DNA of 64,000 nucleotides from Irpex lacteus (GCA_001986395.2 MQVO02000049.1:62001-126000); one strand, 5' to 3'; positions 44,881 to 57,100 are shown, counted from the stretch's first letter. Notes: generated by a model from the letters alone, not told the origin. Made by a program: numbers and translations.

Positions 44881-46423
44881 GTGATGCATGTATCCAAGCA
44901 TATGGTTAAAACGTACCGGTCTAAGCACGTATCATTTTAGAACACACTTGTGGTTAGCAAGGCCGGCAAGGGGCAAATCACGATTCCTGAGGCTGCTGAG
45001 ATGTATCAGTATATATAATAAATTACGATGATCATATAAGTTGTTATCTATTAAATAGAGATTCAGTAAAAGAAAATTGAAATAATACACACTTGATCTA
45101 AATAAAACATAACATATCAAGATTAGAAATCAGTCATATCACGAAATCATTTTTGTTGCTGTAAAAGGTATTTGATTTGAGAAAGCAATATCATGAATAA
45201 GATAAAGCTTAACTCATACTTATGTCACTATGTAATACAAAGCAAAGTTCGAAGATTATTCAATCTGTACAAGGGAATGAATATTTTCTCTGTATATTTT
45301 GAACCAGAGGAAATATTGAATTTTTCCAGATCATATTCAGAACACTGGTTAAAGTACAATCCCAGCAAGGTATGTATTAATTTTGACGTCAAAATACATT
45401 GATATCATGTCTTGTGATTCAAAAGAAGCAAAATATAAAAATAAGCACTCAAAAAGAAAAAGAAATGAGAGAATTGCTTTTTTAGGCAATTTAGTAATGT
45501 CGACTAGTTATAGCAATCACTGAAGCAATAAAAGACTGTAAATGTAAAAGTGTTTTTCATTTGCAGCAAGTCAAAGTTTGTTACTCTAGTTACGCAATTA
45601 AGTAACTTTAATAAATATGTTGACACAATTATTACAATGTTTTGTTCATCAAAGTTTTTGATTTTGAGATTTAGGTAAGCAAACTTTTCTTACTATTGTT
45701 ATTGCAGTAAGCAGCTTTTGTTACCACTATAATGTCTCTCAAAACACTCTAGATATTAGTGAAAGTGTTCAAACTTCTCAGTTTTTGGAAATAGTTTCTT
45801 CATATCTTTTGAAATACTTTGCCTATCAAGATTTCAAGCTCAGATTCAGAATTCTAGGGAAAATCCGGTCCAGATGACATATATATCCATTTTACATCAA
45901 AATATACTAATGTCATGTGATCTGCATCAAAAACGGGCCAATTGTCAAAATAAGCGCCCATGAACATAAACAACATACTGTGTTACTCCTTTAGGCAATT
46001 TAGTAACACCTATCAAATCTACTCTTCATGTTCTATGAACTGATGCATTTTTTTAATAATTTTTCAACTATCAGTAAGTATAAAGTTTGTTACTGTTGTT
46101 ACTGAAGTAAGTAAACTTACTTACCCCTGTGTTACTTCTATTTATCTCAAATATACTCATATTTACACAGTAAACACATCTACTTACTTATCAAGCACTT
46201 ACTAGTTATGTTATCAAATTCCTCTACTTACCGGCATACAACCTATACAAAGTATAGTAAGTAAGTCTTACCCATCCTTACATACTCTAATCAGCCTCCC
46301 AGCACTTATTCTTACGCTAGAAAGCCTCCTAGCACCCATTTTCAAATATATTTTCATGTAATTAAATATTTTTATATCATAGGTTTTGAATGTGCTGATG
46401 TACAGCTCATTATGAGCTCCATG

Positions 46424-46453
46424 GAACAGGCGCCGTCCGGACGGCGCCTGTTC
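46424..46453. repeat. 30-bp perfect palindrome in copy D
   Basis: The left arm GAACAGGCGCCGTCC is followed at once by its exact reverse complement. It is equivalent in position to 23,595-23,624, with four compensated differences per arm. Confidence 0.9.
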
Positions 46454-46534
46454 GACAGAACTCGTAATAGCACTGACCGGGCTCTATTTGTGCATGTTTA
46501 CTATGTTTCAAGTTATGGAAATCCAAAGGTCACC

Positions 46535-46545
46535 GGTTCCAATCC
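46535..46545 (+). promoter_or_regulatory. Pol III B-box-like motif in copy D
   Basis: GGTTCCAATCC followed by TGCAGGTGCCA, 82 bases after the palindrome. The AGGTGCC end can pair with GGCGCCT in the palindrome with one G-U pair, like a tRNA acceptor stem. The intervening sequence does not fold as a tRNA. Confidence 0.4.
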
Positions 46546-47521
46546 TGCAGGTGCCACTTTTTTGCACCTTTCTTTCAAGGCTGAAAGTGCATCAATAAAA
46601 TTCGGAAAAATCAGGATATATTATGTCATGCCCTCTGATATACTATGATGCTCATGAGTGACTTATATGAAGCCATAAATAGGTACAAATCTCGAATTCT
46701 ACACATATTTAGTCAGGAGTAAGAGGGAAAAAAGTCATATCTTGTTTGCGACCAAACAAATCATCACAATTTCTTTTCCAGCTTATTGGTATACTCTATA
46801 GGGCCAGGATGTATGGCTCTGAGCATTGTAATCAAAGCCTGTTACTGGTTCTAAACTGGTTTGGTTGTATTTCAGTTCCTCTCCGTGTACTTGTATCAAA
46901 CCAGTTTAACCAGAACTGTTCTATTGATCCCATCAATTCCTGGCCACCTACATACCTGCTGATATGTTTGGAGCATCAATTATATAGCCAGTGGGTTAAT
47001 TTTGAATTCATATGTCATCCTCGTCTTTCAAGGAATCATGTCAGGAATCATGCCATGCATGATACCATGTCCAATACTATGTCTTATAGTATGGGCTTAC
47101 TTCAAATACATGTACAGTATGTAATACTACGTGCTTGAGATCCTTACAAAGTGTCTGTAACACTTTGAAGCGGAGTTTGAAATCTCAGGTCGTCATCCAA
47201 AGCCATCCAGCCCATAACTTCCTCAAATCTTCACCTTTTGGGATGAAAGTTGGACAGTTGGGAAGGTCTTCTCTAGGGCTACAATCTAGTTTAATGTTTG
47301 TGTGCATTGAACGTGTGATGGCTCCTGCAAAAATTGGAAACTGTTTGACATCAAAAAAGCGCCCAACTACAAGCAAAAGCTAATGAATTTGCTACTCACT
47401 GTATTGGCAGAATTAGACGCTGAGGAGTCACTCGCGTTACATCTCGCAGTTGTCCAAAGCGCTAGCTCGCACTGGAACGATTCTTCTTCGTACCTCAGGA
47501 ATCGTGAACTCAGGAATTGTA

Positions 47522-48293
47522 ACTGTAGACAGCAAGAGGCAGGCAAAAAAAAGTTTTGAGACACCAACCGCGAAAGTTTCAGGGAGGGGGGGAGTACCCC
47601 CCCCCCCACTTGCCAAAAAAAGGCCAAGATTGATGCCCATGGCTCGAGATGATTGGCTCGACAAGACTCGAAGCTCTCACGAACTCAAGCGAGCCGAGTT
47701 CTCTGATGCATTGTATTTGCTCGTGTTGTTACTGTACTTTTTCGACCTTAACGGGGCCGGGTGTGACCCGTGACACGGTGTGTTGCTAAAATTTAGCAAC
47801 ATTGGCGGGGGTGGGACCGTGACACCCGCTACTTTACCAACACTGGGCGCCGCAGGCCCGCCAAAATCGTGACCATATGAGAGTACGTAGTGCCCCAGCC
47901 CGCCAGAATTTAACAACATACCCTCACCGTGACCCGTGACAAGCGCCCAAATAGCATCATTCGAGGGTTCTCCGTGACCCGTGACCCCCGTTAAGGTCGA
48001 AAAAGTACAGTACTCATCCAAAACAGGTATACATCACGTGCAAAATATACATGTTAATCACATTCGAATAAATACATTTCACATCACATATTTATTGTTG
48101 CTACACAGAATTACTTTGAAAGCCCACGCGAATGTACCCCCCGAGTCTCGTAGGCACAGGACGGGTGGTTCACAAGTTTCGCACAAACCCATGCAAAAGT
48201 TGCTGAGCAGGACCCATGACACCGGTAAGGGGGGGTACCCCCCCTGCGGTCAGTACCCCCGATTCAGATCTTGCCTGCCTCTTGGTAGACAGT
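47522..48293. mobile_element. Possible element with CAAGAGGCAGGCAA inverted ends
   Basis: CAAGAGGCAGGCAA at 47,533-47,546 and its reverse complement at 48,271-48,284 lie inside longer, gapped inverted ends beginning ACTGT. Both ends carry nearby G/C-tract hairpins (about 47,583-47,613 and 48,228-48,245). The interior holds the 279-bp MITE at 47,732. No target duplication was found. Confidence 0.4.
47732..48010. mobile_element. 279-bp TA-flanked MITE
   Basis: The 25-bp inverted ends match perfectly (starting CTGTACTTTTTCGACC) and are flanked by TA on both sides. The interior is GC-rich, with GTGACCCGTGAC repeats near both ends. This fits a Tc1/mariner-type MITE. It is not coding. Confidence 0.85.
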
Positions 48294-48573
48294 CCAAATG
48301 ATTGCTGAGTTACATCAAAGACATGTTGCCTTATGATAGCCAGTTTACCCGTTATAGCAATCATTAAATGAGGCCGGCACAAACTAAAACAATTTTTCTT
48401 ATTACATACTGGAAGCACTGTGTAATCCAGGAATTGTTATATGCCATGTGGTGGCCATACTCCTGTTTTTTTTTACTTCGAACAGGCAATATCCAATACT
48501 GAAGTTCTCAGCCATATTAGTCTTGAGAAAATACTGTATTGGTGCAGATAATTACAACAGAGCAATGAAAGTG

Positions 48574-51500
48574 CTAGTAACTGTCCTTCCGACTGGATCT
48601 GAGACTTGCCCTTCTCTCCCAGCCACGTGTGATCATAGCCTTGGGTTCTAAATCCGCAAATAGGTGCTTGCACACAACCTCTATGACCCAGCAGCCTACA
48701 AAGTCAATAGCCATGGCGGCTGTCAACTTGAATTTAAACTGGTTCATATTCTGTGAGTTTGTGGCTGCAGCTTGGACAGTGATCATCCACTCACCAGATC
48801 TTTCATCTCTACTATCTGTAACCAGCGGTTCAATTCAGGTACAAAGTCAGTTGCACCGGAGAACGCCACAGCACTGGCGCCAACAAGACCCCAATAGAGT
48901 GCTGAGTTTTCACGTATTCCCTCACGGAAAGGGCGCCCCTGATGGCAGAGTTAGAATCAGCAGAGGCAGGAAGCCAGTTGTACTTGCCTGGAAGTTGATC
49001 GCAAATGTCGATACTTGTTGCGACAAGCTAAGTAGATAAATCGCGGTGTTAAGGAGATTGGGTTCGAACTTGGCTTCCAAGTCGATGATACCACGCCTAT
49101 CACTGGTTGTCAGTGCAACACCACGGAGGAAGTATATGCACTTACTCCTCATACGTGCGCGAAAGTTGAGTTATATATACCAAGGAAGCAATATGCAGTG
49201 CGAATTGAAGCAGTACCGATAAAAGCACGTAGAAGTTGAAGATGTTTCCGAGGGGTCGTTCGCGTGAGAGCTTCTCAACAGGCTGAGTGCATCGGAGTCA
49301 GCACCAGCATAGCCAGGCAAGAGAACGCACAAACCTTGGCCCTTGATATGCATAGGAAGCACACAGACATGAGCATACCAGTGATAGTGACTTGGTAATC
49401 CCCGAACTTGATACCATCTAGGTACTGTACGCTGAGGCTGTATGCGGTGATGAGACAGTTGAGTGCCAGAATCTTGTACATCTGGATCGTCGCAACCAGG
49501 GTACAACGGCCCTGGCGGATAATGTGCGTGACTGCAGCAGCGAAGTCAGCGAGAGGGATGACGGAGGGAGTAATGAGGACGTACTGGCCGAGACGTTAGA
49601 TAGTTTAGATGTAAAAGGAGCTGCACAGGAGGCATCGCCGAGCTTGATCTTTGGAACCTCGTCCTCATCCTCCATTTCTGCGAGCTTATCTGTGATAGAT
49701 GCTAAGTCGAACTATAACCCAGATCAGACCTTTCTCACGAATGAATGACGCATAGATGCTGATCCTCACCTTTTCCATCGGATTCTTCTTCCGTGCAGTT
49801 TGCAGGTTTTCGGCAGCCTTCTTTTGCGCTTCAACGACGTCAGGGTAGAGGTGCGCGATAGCCGCAGGAACGGGAGGGGGAGGTTGATTGAAACGAGCTG
49901 AGATTTTCAACTGGCTCTCGTATACCTTCTTCACTCGTTCAATTCTCTGATGCTCAGCAATCTTCTGTAAGTCTTCAGGGGTTCCGTCCAACAGTGCAAC
50001 ACCGATATGGGCTTGTTTGAGAGCGCCGACATCGTTCGTACCATCGCCCGCCATAAGTGTTACGTATCCCAACGACTTGAGCGTGGTCAGAATGTACTCT
50101 TTCTGGCTTGGAGATACTCGTGCGTATACCCAAGTATGCTGAACCAGTGTGTTCCACGCGGGAAGGTTCTCGAATTGTTTCAGCGCTGCGCCTGTCATGC
50201 AGATATCGTACTCTTGCAGCAACGACTCGTCTAGAGGCTCCTTAGGGTCGACGGGGATCAGTTTCGATTCATCGACTGTTCGCCAGGCCAGATCTAACAT
50301 CAGACGGGTTAGGATGAAGATCGATGGTATCCTGAGGTTATTCTTACCCTTGTCATTCTTAGCACCTTCGCGGACATCAAGTATGAGGACATCACGATCG
50401 ACGATTTCGACCTCTTTCGCAACATGGACAGCCGTAAGAGGATTATCTCCTGTGATCATGATGCACTGATTGGAAGAGTAAGCGGAATGACCTCGAACTG
50501 CGAGAAAAAACAACTTACGCGGTGGGACGAATCATTCAACATCTGCAAAGTCTCAACCGCATCCGCCTTCAGTGGGCAATGGAAGACCAGGAATCCGACG
50601 AATGTAAGCGCGGTTTCAACTTCATCACGGGGAACCTTATTGATCTGGGTACTCGTTAGGATCGGCGCTCTGCAAACACAATAGTGACTATCTTACCTTC
50701 TCAGCAGCCATCTCGACTTCCCTGTACCCGAGCGCAAGTACACGACTGCCCTGTCTGGTAAACCGCTTGTATGTCTCATCATAGAAATCCGGCACAGTGC
50801 TCAACATCGACTTGATGGTCTCCGGTGCGCCCTTTACTGCAATGAACACCTTGCCATTCGACAGGCTACCTATCGTCGACATGCGCTTCAGCGCAGACGA
50901 AAACTGGAAACGCCTCCGAATATGCACGGCCTGCTTCTGTGGAGATGTGACAGAATCGCCTGCAATGCGTTTCATTTAATTGAATTGTTCGCCATAGAGC
51001 CATGAGTGTACGCACCTTTGCCTACCTGCCACTCCAACGCATCCAGGGTAGTCTTCTCCATAGGGTCTCCAACGATTGTACCGTCATCGAGTCGAACAAG
51101 CGCGTGAGCAGCAGCCAAACAGAGAGTAGTCTCACGAGTCGTCTCCTTGACGTCAACAAGCTTGAGGCGGTCCGTTTCGCTACGAACAGCTACTTCAGAC
51201 CCCGTTGACCGAACCACACAACAAAAACAAATACTCACTCAACACCAGCAACACCTTCTAAAACCAAGTTCTCAGCAGTAATTGTACCTGTCTTGTCAAA
51301 GCAACACACGTCGACTCGTCCGGCGAATGGGATACGGAAGGGTTCAGTGCAGAAGATGGCTGTGATACGGTCAGAAAAGTCATGACAGTCGGAAACAGCG
51401 ATACTTACCGTATTTCGAGAGTGCTACAAGCGAGGCGTTGACCGCCAAGGAAAGTTCCATGGGAAGCTCCGGTGGAACAACACTCGTAATGATGAGAATG

Positions 51501-53146
51501 CAGTCCAACAGTAGTTTCGATTTCTTCATTTCTCGCTCGATACCTGCAAAGTGCTCCGAATTAGCGATTTTATGGATCTGGATATAACCGTAAGCACACT
51601 GACCTTTGACCCAGACATACCAACTTGCGGCAATGGCGAAGATAAGCAAGAATCCGATGAACAGGAACGACTCGAAGTTGTTCGCGGATACACGTTCAGT
51701 GGAGAATATCATCGTGCGAACGAGTTGGCCTTGCGCGGTACCAAACCCAGTGCGTAATACGACACCAAGACATCCACCGTCCGGAGTGCCACCTAGCGTA
51801 AGAGGCGTAAGTACGGAGTCATTCATGACAGCAATATAACGAACCTCCCGCACGGGCCTGCAGAACCTTGGTACCACTAAACAGCACGGCGTTCTTATGT
51901 GTGCTGTCCATATCTAGTTTCTCGTCTCCCTCCAACAGCTCAATGGACTCCTTCAATAAAGGCGTCGACTCTCCGGACAACATTGCTTCGTTCACAATAC
52001 ACGTGCCAGCGACAAGGAGGATATCTGCTGGCACAGTAGTTTCGGTTTGCTGTCGAACTATTGACCGGTGAGCACAAACTGCCTTATTATATCAGAGTTT
52101 ACTTACCGATGGATACCACATCTCCTGGCACTAAGTCATCCGTTTGCAGAGTGATCCATTTATTATCTCGCTTGACTTGTATGGGGAAGGGGGCAACAGC
52201 CATGGTCCTGAACTCAGTCAAAGTGCGAACACGCTGTAATGACAAATCAGTATCTTATGCGGTAGGTCAATTGTCCCACGCACCTGCCAAACCACCGTGC
52301 ACTCAAAGACAATCAACATGAATAGAGTGAATAGACTGTAATACCAGTACTCGTCGAGGCACCATAGCGCTACGCAGAACACTTGAAAGACGAAGAAGGG
52401 TGCAGTCGCATGTTCCCCAAACAACGCGGTAAAGGAGGGGATGGGGATGTTGAATTCGTTCTTTCCGTACAGCGACAGCAGCTCCGGTATGGCCTTCTTT
52501 GTAAGGCCTTTCGGAGAGTGATACGACGAGAGTGGAGGGTGAGATGACGAGGGGTACGGCAAAGCAGTGAAGACTACGGGAGACTCCGATTTGAGGATAT
52601 AAGTATCCCTCTGGTAGCTGAATGTATAACTCTTGGGATCCGAGGGATTCTTCTTGTCAATGGGGACAATATCACCAGTACCGCGATGGGCAGCCGGAAT
52701 AACTCTAATACAGTCAGCATCTTGCAAGCCGCTAGCCTGTACGCAACGGAAAACAGCACCAACAGCAAAAATCATAAGCATAATTACTCTGACAGGTACG
52801 GTGGCGCAAGACTCACATTCGTCGTGGTAATCCTAGCCCTCGCACCCGTACTCCATTTCGTGACCAAAAAGCTCAATGCGTGTCCAACACCAAGGGCAGT
52901 ACATGCTAAGAACGTCCACTCCTCGCTCTGTAGCCAGTCATCGTACTTGACGAAATACGCATACGCGAGAATGGGGTAGAGGGACAGGAACGGAGCGGTG
53001 TACAGGTAAGCATACGTTGGCAATGCTTTGTGTAGGGTTGCACCCTCAATTTCAGGGGATTCTACCTTGACGGCTACCCTGTTGAGCGCAACAGTGTGTG
53101 AGTAGGAGAATGAAATGACGGAAGAATTGGACGGCAGCACTCACAT
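48574..53146 (-). CDS. SPF1: P5A-type ATPase (Spf1 homologue)
   Basis: Nineteen exons sum to 3,573 nt (1,190 residues), the usual size of this ER-membrane P-type ATPase. Exon boundaries run from 53146-53145 and 53078-52817 through 50293-49770 to 48738-48574. Hallmarks are [13 protein letters not shown] at the N-terminus, LSGEST in the A domain and [13 protein letters not shown] in M4. DKTGT carries the phosphorylated Asp482; [15 protein letters not shown] and [19 protein letters not shown] follow. Family members extract misinserted transmembrane helices from the ER. The start codon is split by an intron: AT at 53146-53145, G at 53078. Intron 48,939-48,987 uses a GC donor (CAG|GCAAGT). The last acceptor could instead include a few more codons. 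Confidence 0.96.
53079..53144 (-). other. Intron splitting the SPF1 start codon
   Basis: GTGAGT...CAACAG, 66 bp. Only splicing joins AT to G to make ATG GTA GCC. The unspliced frame has no upstream ATG, and the next in-frame Met lies far inside the conserved region. Confidence 0.75.
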
Positions 53147-54119
53147 GATGAGCCGCCTCAGAGAAGCTCACTCGCTATGCTGCGAGAAGCGACAAGGACA
53201 AAGAAACCAGTAGCACAAATACGTGTGCTGTAGAGTCAAAGGACTATACGACGGCTTCGTAGTCGGCGCCGCTGTTGCGAACGGCGTTGGGTGGTGGTGG
53301 ATAGCAAGTCGAGGGTAAGTGACGCGGTCGGCACTGCCAGCACAGAAATGTTGAGCGAGCGTCTATTACTTTAGGCGCTAAGATAATTCGGCGCAAAAGT
53401 ACTACAGGATTTACCCGGTCCTTGAAAGCGGACCGTTCCTTGAAAGGGCTCTATAGCATTCGGTTTTGAGACAGAATAACTTGGCAAACCTCCTGTAAGG
53501 GTAGCCGCAGTATCTATGTATCCATCCCGTATCATATTAATACAAACTAGTGTTGCTGTCGCGACTCTGATATATAAGGGCGGGAGGCCATAATAATTTT
53601 GGGCGCCTGAAGCGTGAAAACGGTGATGGCATACTATATATGGCAGCTCACCTGCCGTATATAGCCCTTTCAACGAGCGGGTGAGCCCGTTTCGACCCAC
53701 CGGCCATAACTCGTTGGTCACACATCCGTAGCTCAAAACATGCTGGTATTAGTCTGGAGGTAATGTGAATATGATATATAAATATTTTGAACAATTAGTC
53801 TTAATGAAAGTCGGCCAGAATATCGAAGTTCCTTATGGTCTTTCAAGGACCGGGCAAACCCTGTACTCCCCAGCCACTCACACCAAATTCCATGACCAGC
53901 TACATGTTAGAAAATAATACATTGGATTCTATTCGTCGTTGTACGGTACACTCAGACTTATATGGAGCCTAACACTACAAAATAACGGTATCCAATAGCC
54001 TTCAATAAATATGTATACAGTAACCAATAATCCAACGAGATCGATTACAAGAAAGCAATTCTAGGGGCAGTGATTCAGATAGGTTTCGTTTGAAACTTGA
54101 AGCTTGAAGCCTCAAGGCC
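53147..54119. other. Intergenic region between SPF1 and ppo
   Basis: It holds the SPF1 promoter and 5' UTR (about 53,147-53,350), a 459-bp MITE (53,405-53,863) and the 3' flank of the oxygenase gene. The minus-strand open frame at 53,371-53,736 crosses the MITE end and is not supported as a gene. Confidence 0.5.
53405..53863. mobile_element. 459-bp TA-flanked MITE upstream of SPF1
   Basis: Inverted ends CAGGATTTACCCGGTCC and CAGGGTTTGCCCGGTCC (reverse complement of the right end) agree at 22 of 24 bases through CTTGAAAG. TA flanks both sides (53,403-53,404 and 53,864-53,865). The sequence is non-coding. Confidence 0.8.
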
Positions 54120-57100
54120 TCATGCGTGACCATTCTGTGCGGGCGTATTGTACTGCAAACGATGGGTCAATTGACGGTTCAATACGGAAAGGCGTTGACC
54201 TCACCTGCAAGATCAAGGAAAGAGGCCAAGGCGAGAGTTCCCCTCGCGCGTCGACATATACCGCCTTCATCAAGTTCGTAGCTGGGTCATCGGTCAGGCT
54301 ACGCATCCCGCATCATCAAAGTCAGTTCAACATCCCTATCTGCAACAATGTCAAACAAAACAGACCTAGATAGCTGCCCAGATCTCCCTGGCCCTCGGAC
54401 GAGACCACACTTGGCGATGATAGTCTTCAACATCGGGACAGCAGCCTGTGCACCGGTTTGTCAGTACATCTGTCACCGTATCCCATGATGAGTCTTTCTA
54501 CTCACTGCCTCAATGAACTTGTTGCTCATCAATCTATGTGAACGGTCAAGCACCGGTCAGTGATAGATGCCCTCCACGACAGATAACATCACTTACCCAA
54601 ACCTGATCCCAATATCATCGACAGCATCGACCGCCACCCCCACATACTCGATATCCGCTCCATCCGAGCTCAACGATGGTGGAGACAGGAACAACTCAAC
54701 TGCCTGGCCGGGGTTCTCGAGCATACGGTCCACAACACGAACCATAGTTCTCGAGAACAGCGGCGCAGTGGCGACGATGATCGCGAGGAAATCAGCCGCG
54801 AGCGCATCCGGTGTACGCCCGAGAGCTTCGCCTTTAGCTTTCAGGGCGGCGAGGAAGCCTTCATTTCCGACATTAGGAGGTTCACCGGTAGGAGAGAGGA
54901 CGTCGAATCCACCGGCCATGTCCTGCAGGACGTTTGGTTATGTGCTGGTCGGAACAGTGCAGAGAAAAGTCGACTTACACCTGACAAGTTGCGAATGCGG
55001 TTCGCTACTTTCTCTAAGACGTGGTTTGAGATTGTCTTTGCCTTGTTGTGCAGGACGCACTCCTGTTCAGGGAAGGCGTTGACGTAGATGTAGCTAATGA
55101 AGTATTAGTGGCGCTGTATATAGAATTCGTATCCCTACTCACTTGGCGAGGTCTTCATAGTCCGTGCTGAGGTTCAAACCAACCTGTAAGAATGTCATCA
55201 GCTTGAGGAACACGGCGACTCTAAAAGTAGGCCTACCAGATACTGGATCCATCGCTTCGGCACCTCGTTTATGACACCCCTCGCAACGTCCACAAACTTG
55301 ACCGCGGAACCAACTCCTCCAATTGAGTTCTTCTCGAGACATTCGCTGGTAATCAGCGAGAAAGCGTCGGAGATATTCTCCTGGAGCACAAGACTCTCGA
55401 CCTGCGCAGGCAAAGTCAACGATGAGACAAAGTGTACCACGCCAAAATCACAACTCACAGGCTCCAGCTCCACATCCACGCCTGTCAACTTCTTCACCGG
55501 CACCCGCTGCACATCCCCCACCTCACCAATGACATCCTTCTCCGACAACTGAGGCATCACCACCTCCACCGCCTTCTCCCCAGGCCTCGCCCACGTATAC
55601 TTCTCTACCGGTCCCTTCCTATTCTCCATCGCCTCCTTCATTGCATCGGGGACCATGAAGGGGAAATGCGTATACGCCGAACCAGAGGGATAGTACTCGG
55701 GCAGATGCCTCATCAAAAGCTTGGTGAGCATCCCGCCATACGAGTCATCGTCAGTCGGGATCTGGCAGTCTTGATATCCCCAGGCTGTGAAGTTCTCGGC
55801 TGTGTAACAGAATATTGTCAACCCCTGTAATCGTAGTGGAATGCGAGTCGACGGAATACGTACGAGTAAAGTCGATGGTCATGAACCTGTCTCCACGAGT
55901 GAGACAGACCGCGTCAGAGAGGATAGCGCGAGACATCGTATAGCCCGGGCAAAGACCCGCACCAGGCTGAGGGATCTTGGACTCTTCAGCCTGCATACCG
56001 ACGTAGAGTTCCAAATTCTCGATGTCATGATACAACGTCTGAGTCGCCGTCTGCAATGAACACCATCAGCACATCACCCTCAGGACGGAGGACGGAATGT
56101 CTCACGTGGATCTCGGGATTGGGGTTCCACTCCGCGAAGCTGCTATACGGTTTCAACCCCATGAACCGCCTAAACTCGTTCAGCGAACAGGTTCCCCACT
56201 GCCTGCTCTGCTCAATCCCCATAATCTCAATCACCTTCAGCGCCTCGGGGATACCCCTTGCCTTGAACGCGCTCGCCGGGTTTTGAGTCGCATTGAGCAG
56301 TATGTTCGCCAACTCGCCTTTCATCCCTCGTCAGTAAAAGTAGTATCTCCAAGATAAGGCCCATACACACCATTATTAAACTTGCCCTTCTCGTCCCTCT
56401 TCAGCCCGCCAAACGCCCACTCTCGCACGTCCTTCCCCGTCGCCCTTGCTCGTCGGTACCCCCTCCCCAGATCCTTCGGGGTCAACTTGCCCAAATCCTC
56501 ACCGGGGAACATGGACTGGAACTCCTTCGTGATCCACTCACTATCCGGCTCGCTCAGCGTTGCGTGCCAGCGGTACATGAGGTTGAACTCGATTGAGACA
56601 ACGTTCCCCTCTCCGCGTGGTGCCATGCTATGGTCGACATGTCTGATAGGCTAAAATATGCGAATGTTGTCATCAATGTTGCGCTCATGAAGTAGAATGC
56701 GTCTCTAAACGTACCTCCCGGACCTGCAAACGCCAATCGCTCCCATCTCTCACCAACCCCAGGATCGCACCGACGTAGTCCGCAAGGATGATCTGCATGA
56801 AGAACCCACAATTGACAAGCCTCGCGCGTTGGAAGATCTCTTCGTCCTGTGAGAGCTTCGTCTCCTCTTGGTCTGGCGCAGAGAGCTGGGACAGGGAGTG
56901 GTAATGTCCATTCTCGTTGATGGAGAGGATCTTCTCCGCGATATACTAAAGAAGGCAAAATAAGATATCTGCGAGCGGTGGGAAGGGAGGGATGCGTACG
57001 TTGTGGTTCCGATTGAGGAGGATCAGCAGGGCGCAAACGGATGGGGGCATAACCAACAATCTGGGATCCGCGAATACGTCCTCATACAACCTGCCGCTAC

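Larger units (their letters stand above)
44947..47509 (-). mobile_element. GATTCCTGAG-family repeat copy D, reference copy
   Basis: It is collinear with copy C from CTTGTGGTTAGCAAGGCCGG to CCTCAGGAATCGTG, without the two MITEs. It therefore shows the empty sites of both. It has a 30-bp palindrome at 46,424-46,453 and a B-box-like motif at 46,535-46,545. Open frames at 45,193-47,383 are short and not conserved as protein between copies. The element class is unknown. Confidence 0.75.

Noticed and set aside
48170..48418. Minus-strand frame downstream of SPF1
   Set aside because: It crosses the end of a GC-rich mobile element and contains low-complexity sequence only.
53371..53736. 121-codon minus-strand frame upstream of SPF1
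   Set aside because: It spans the left end of a TA-flanked MITE and has no protein-like conservation.
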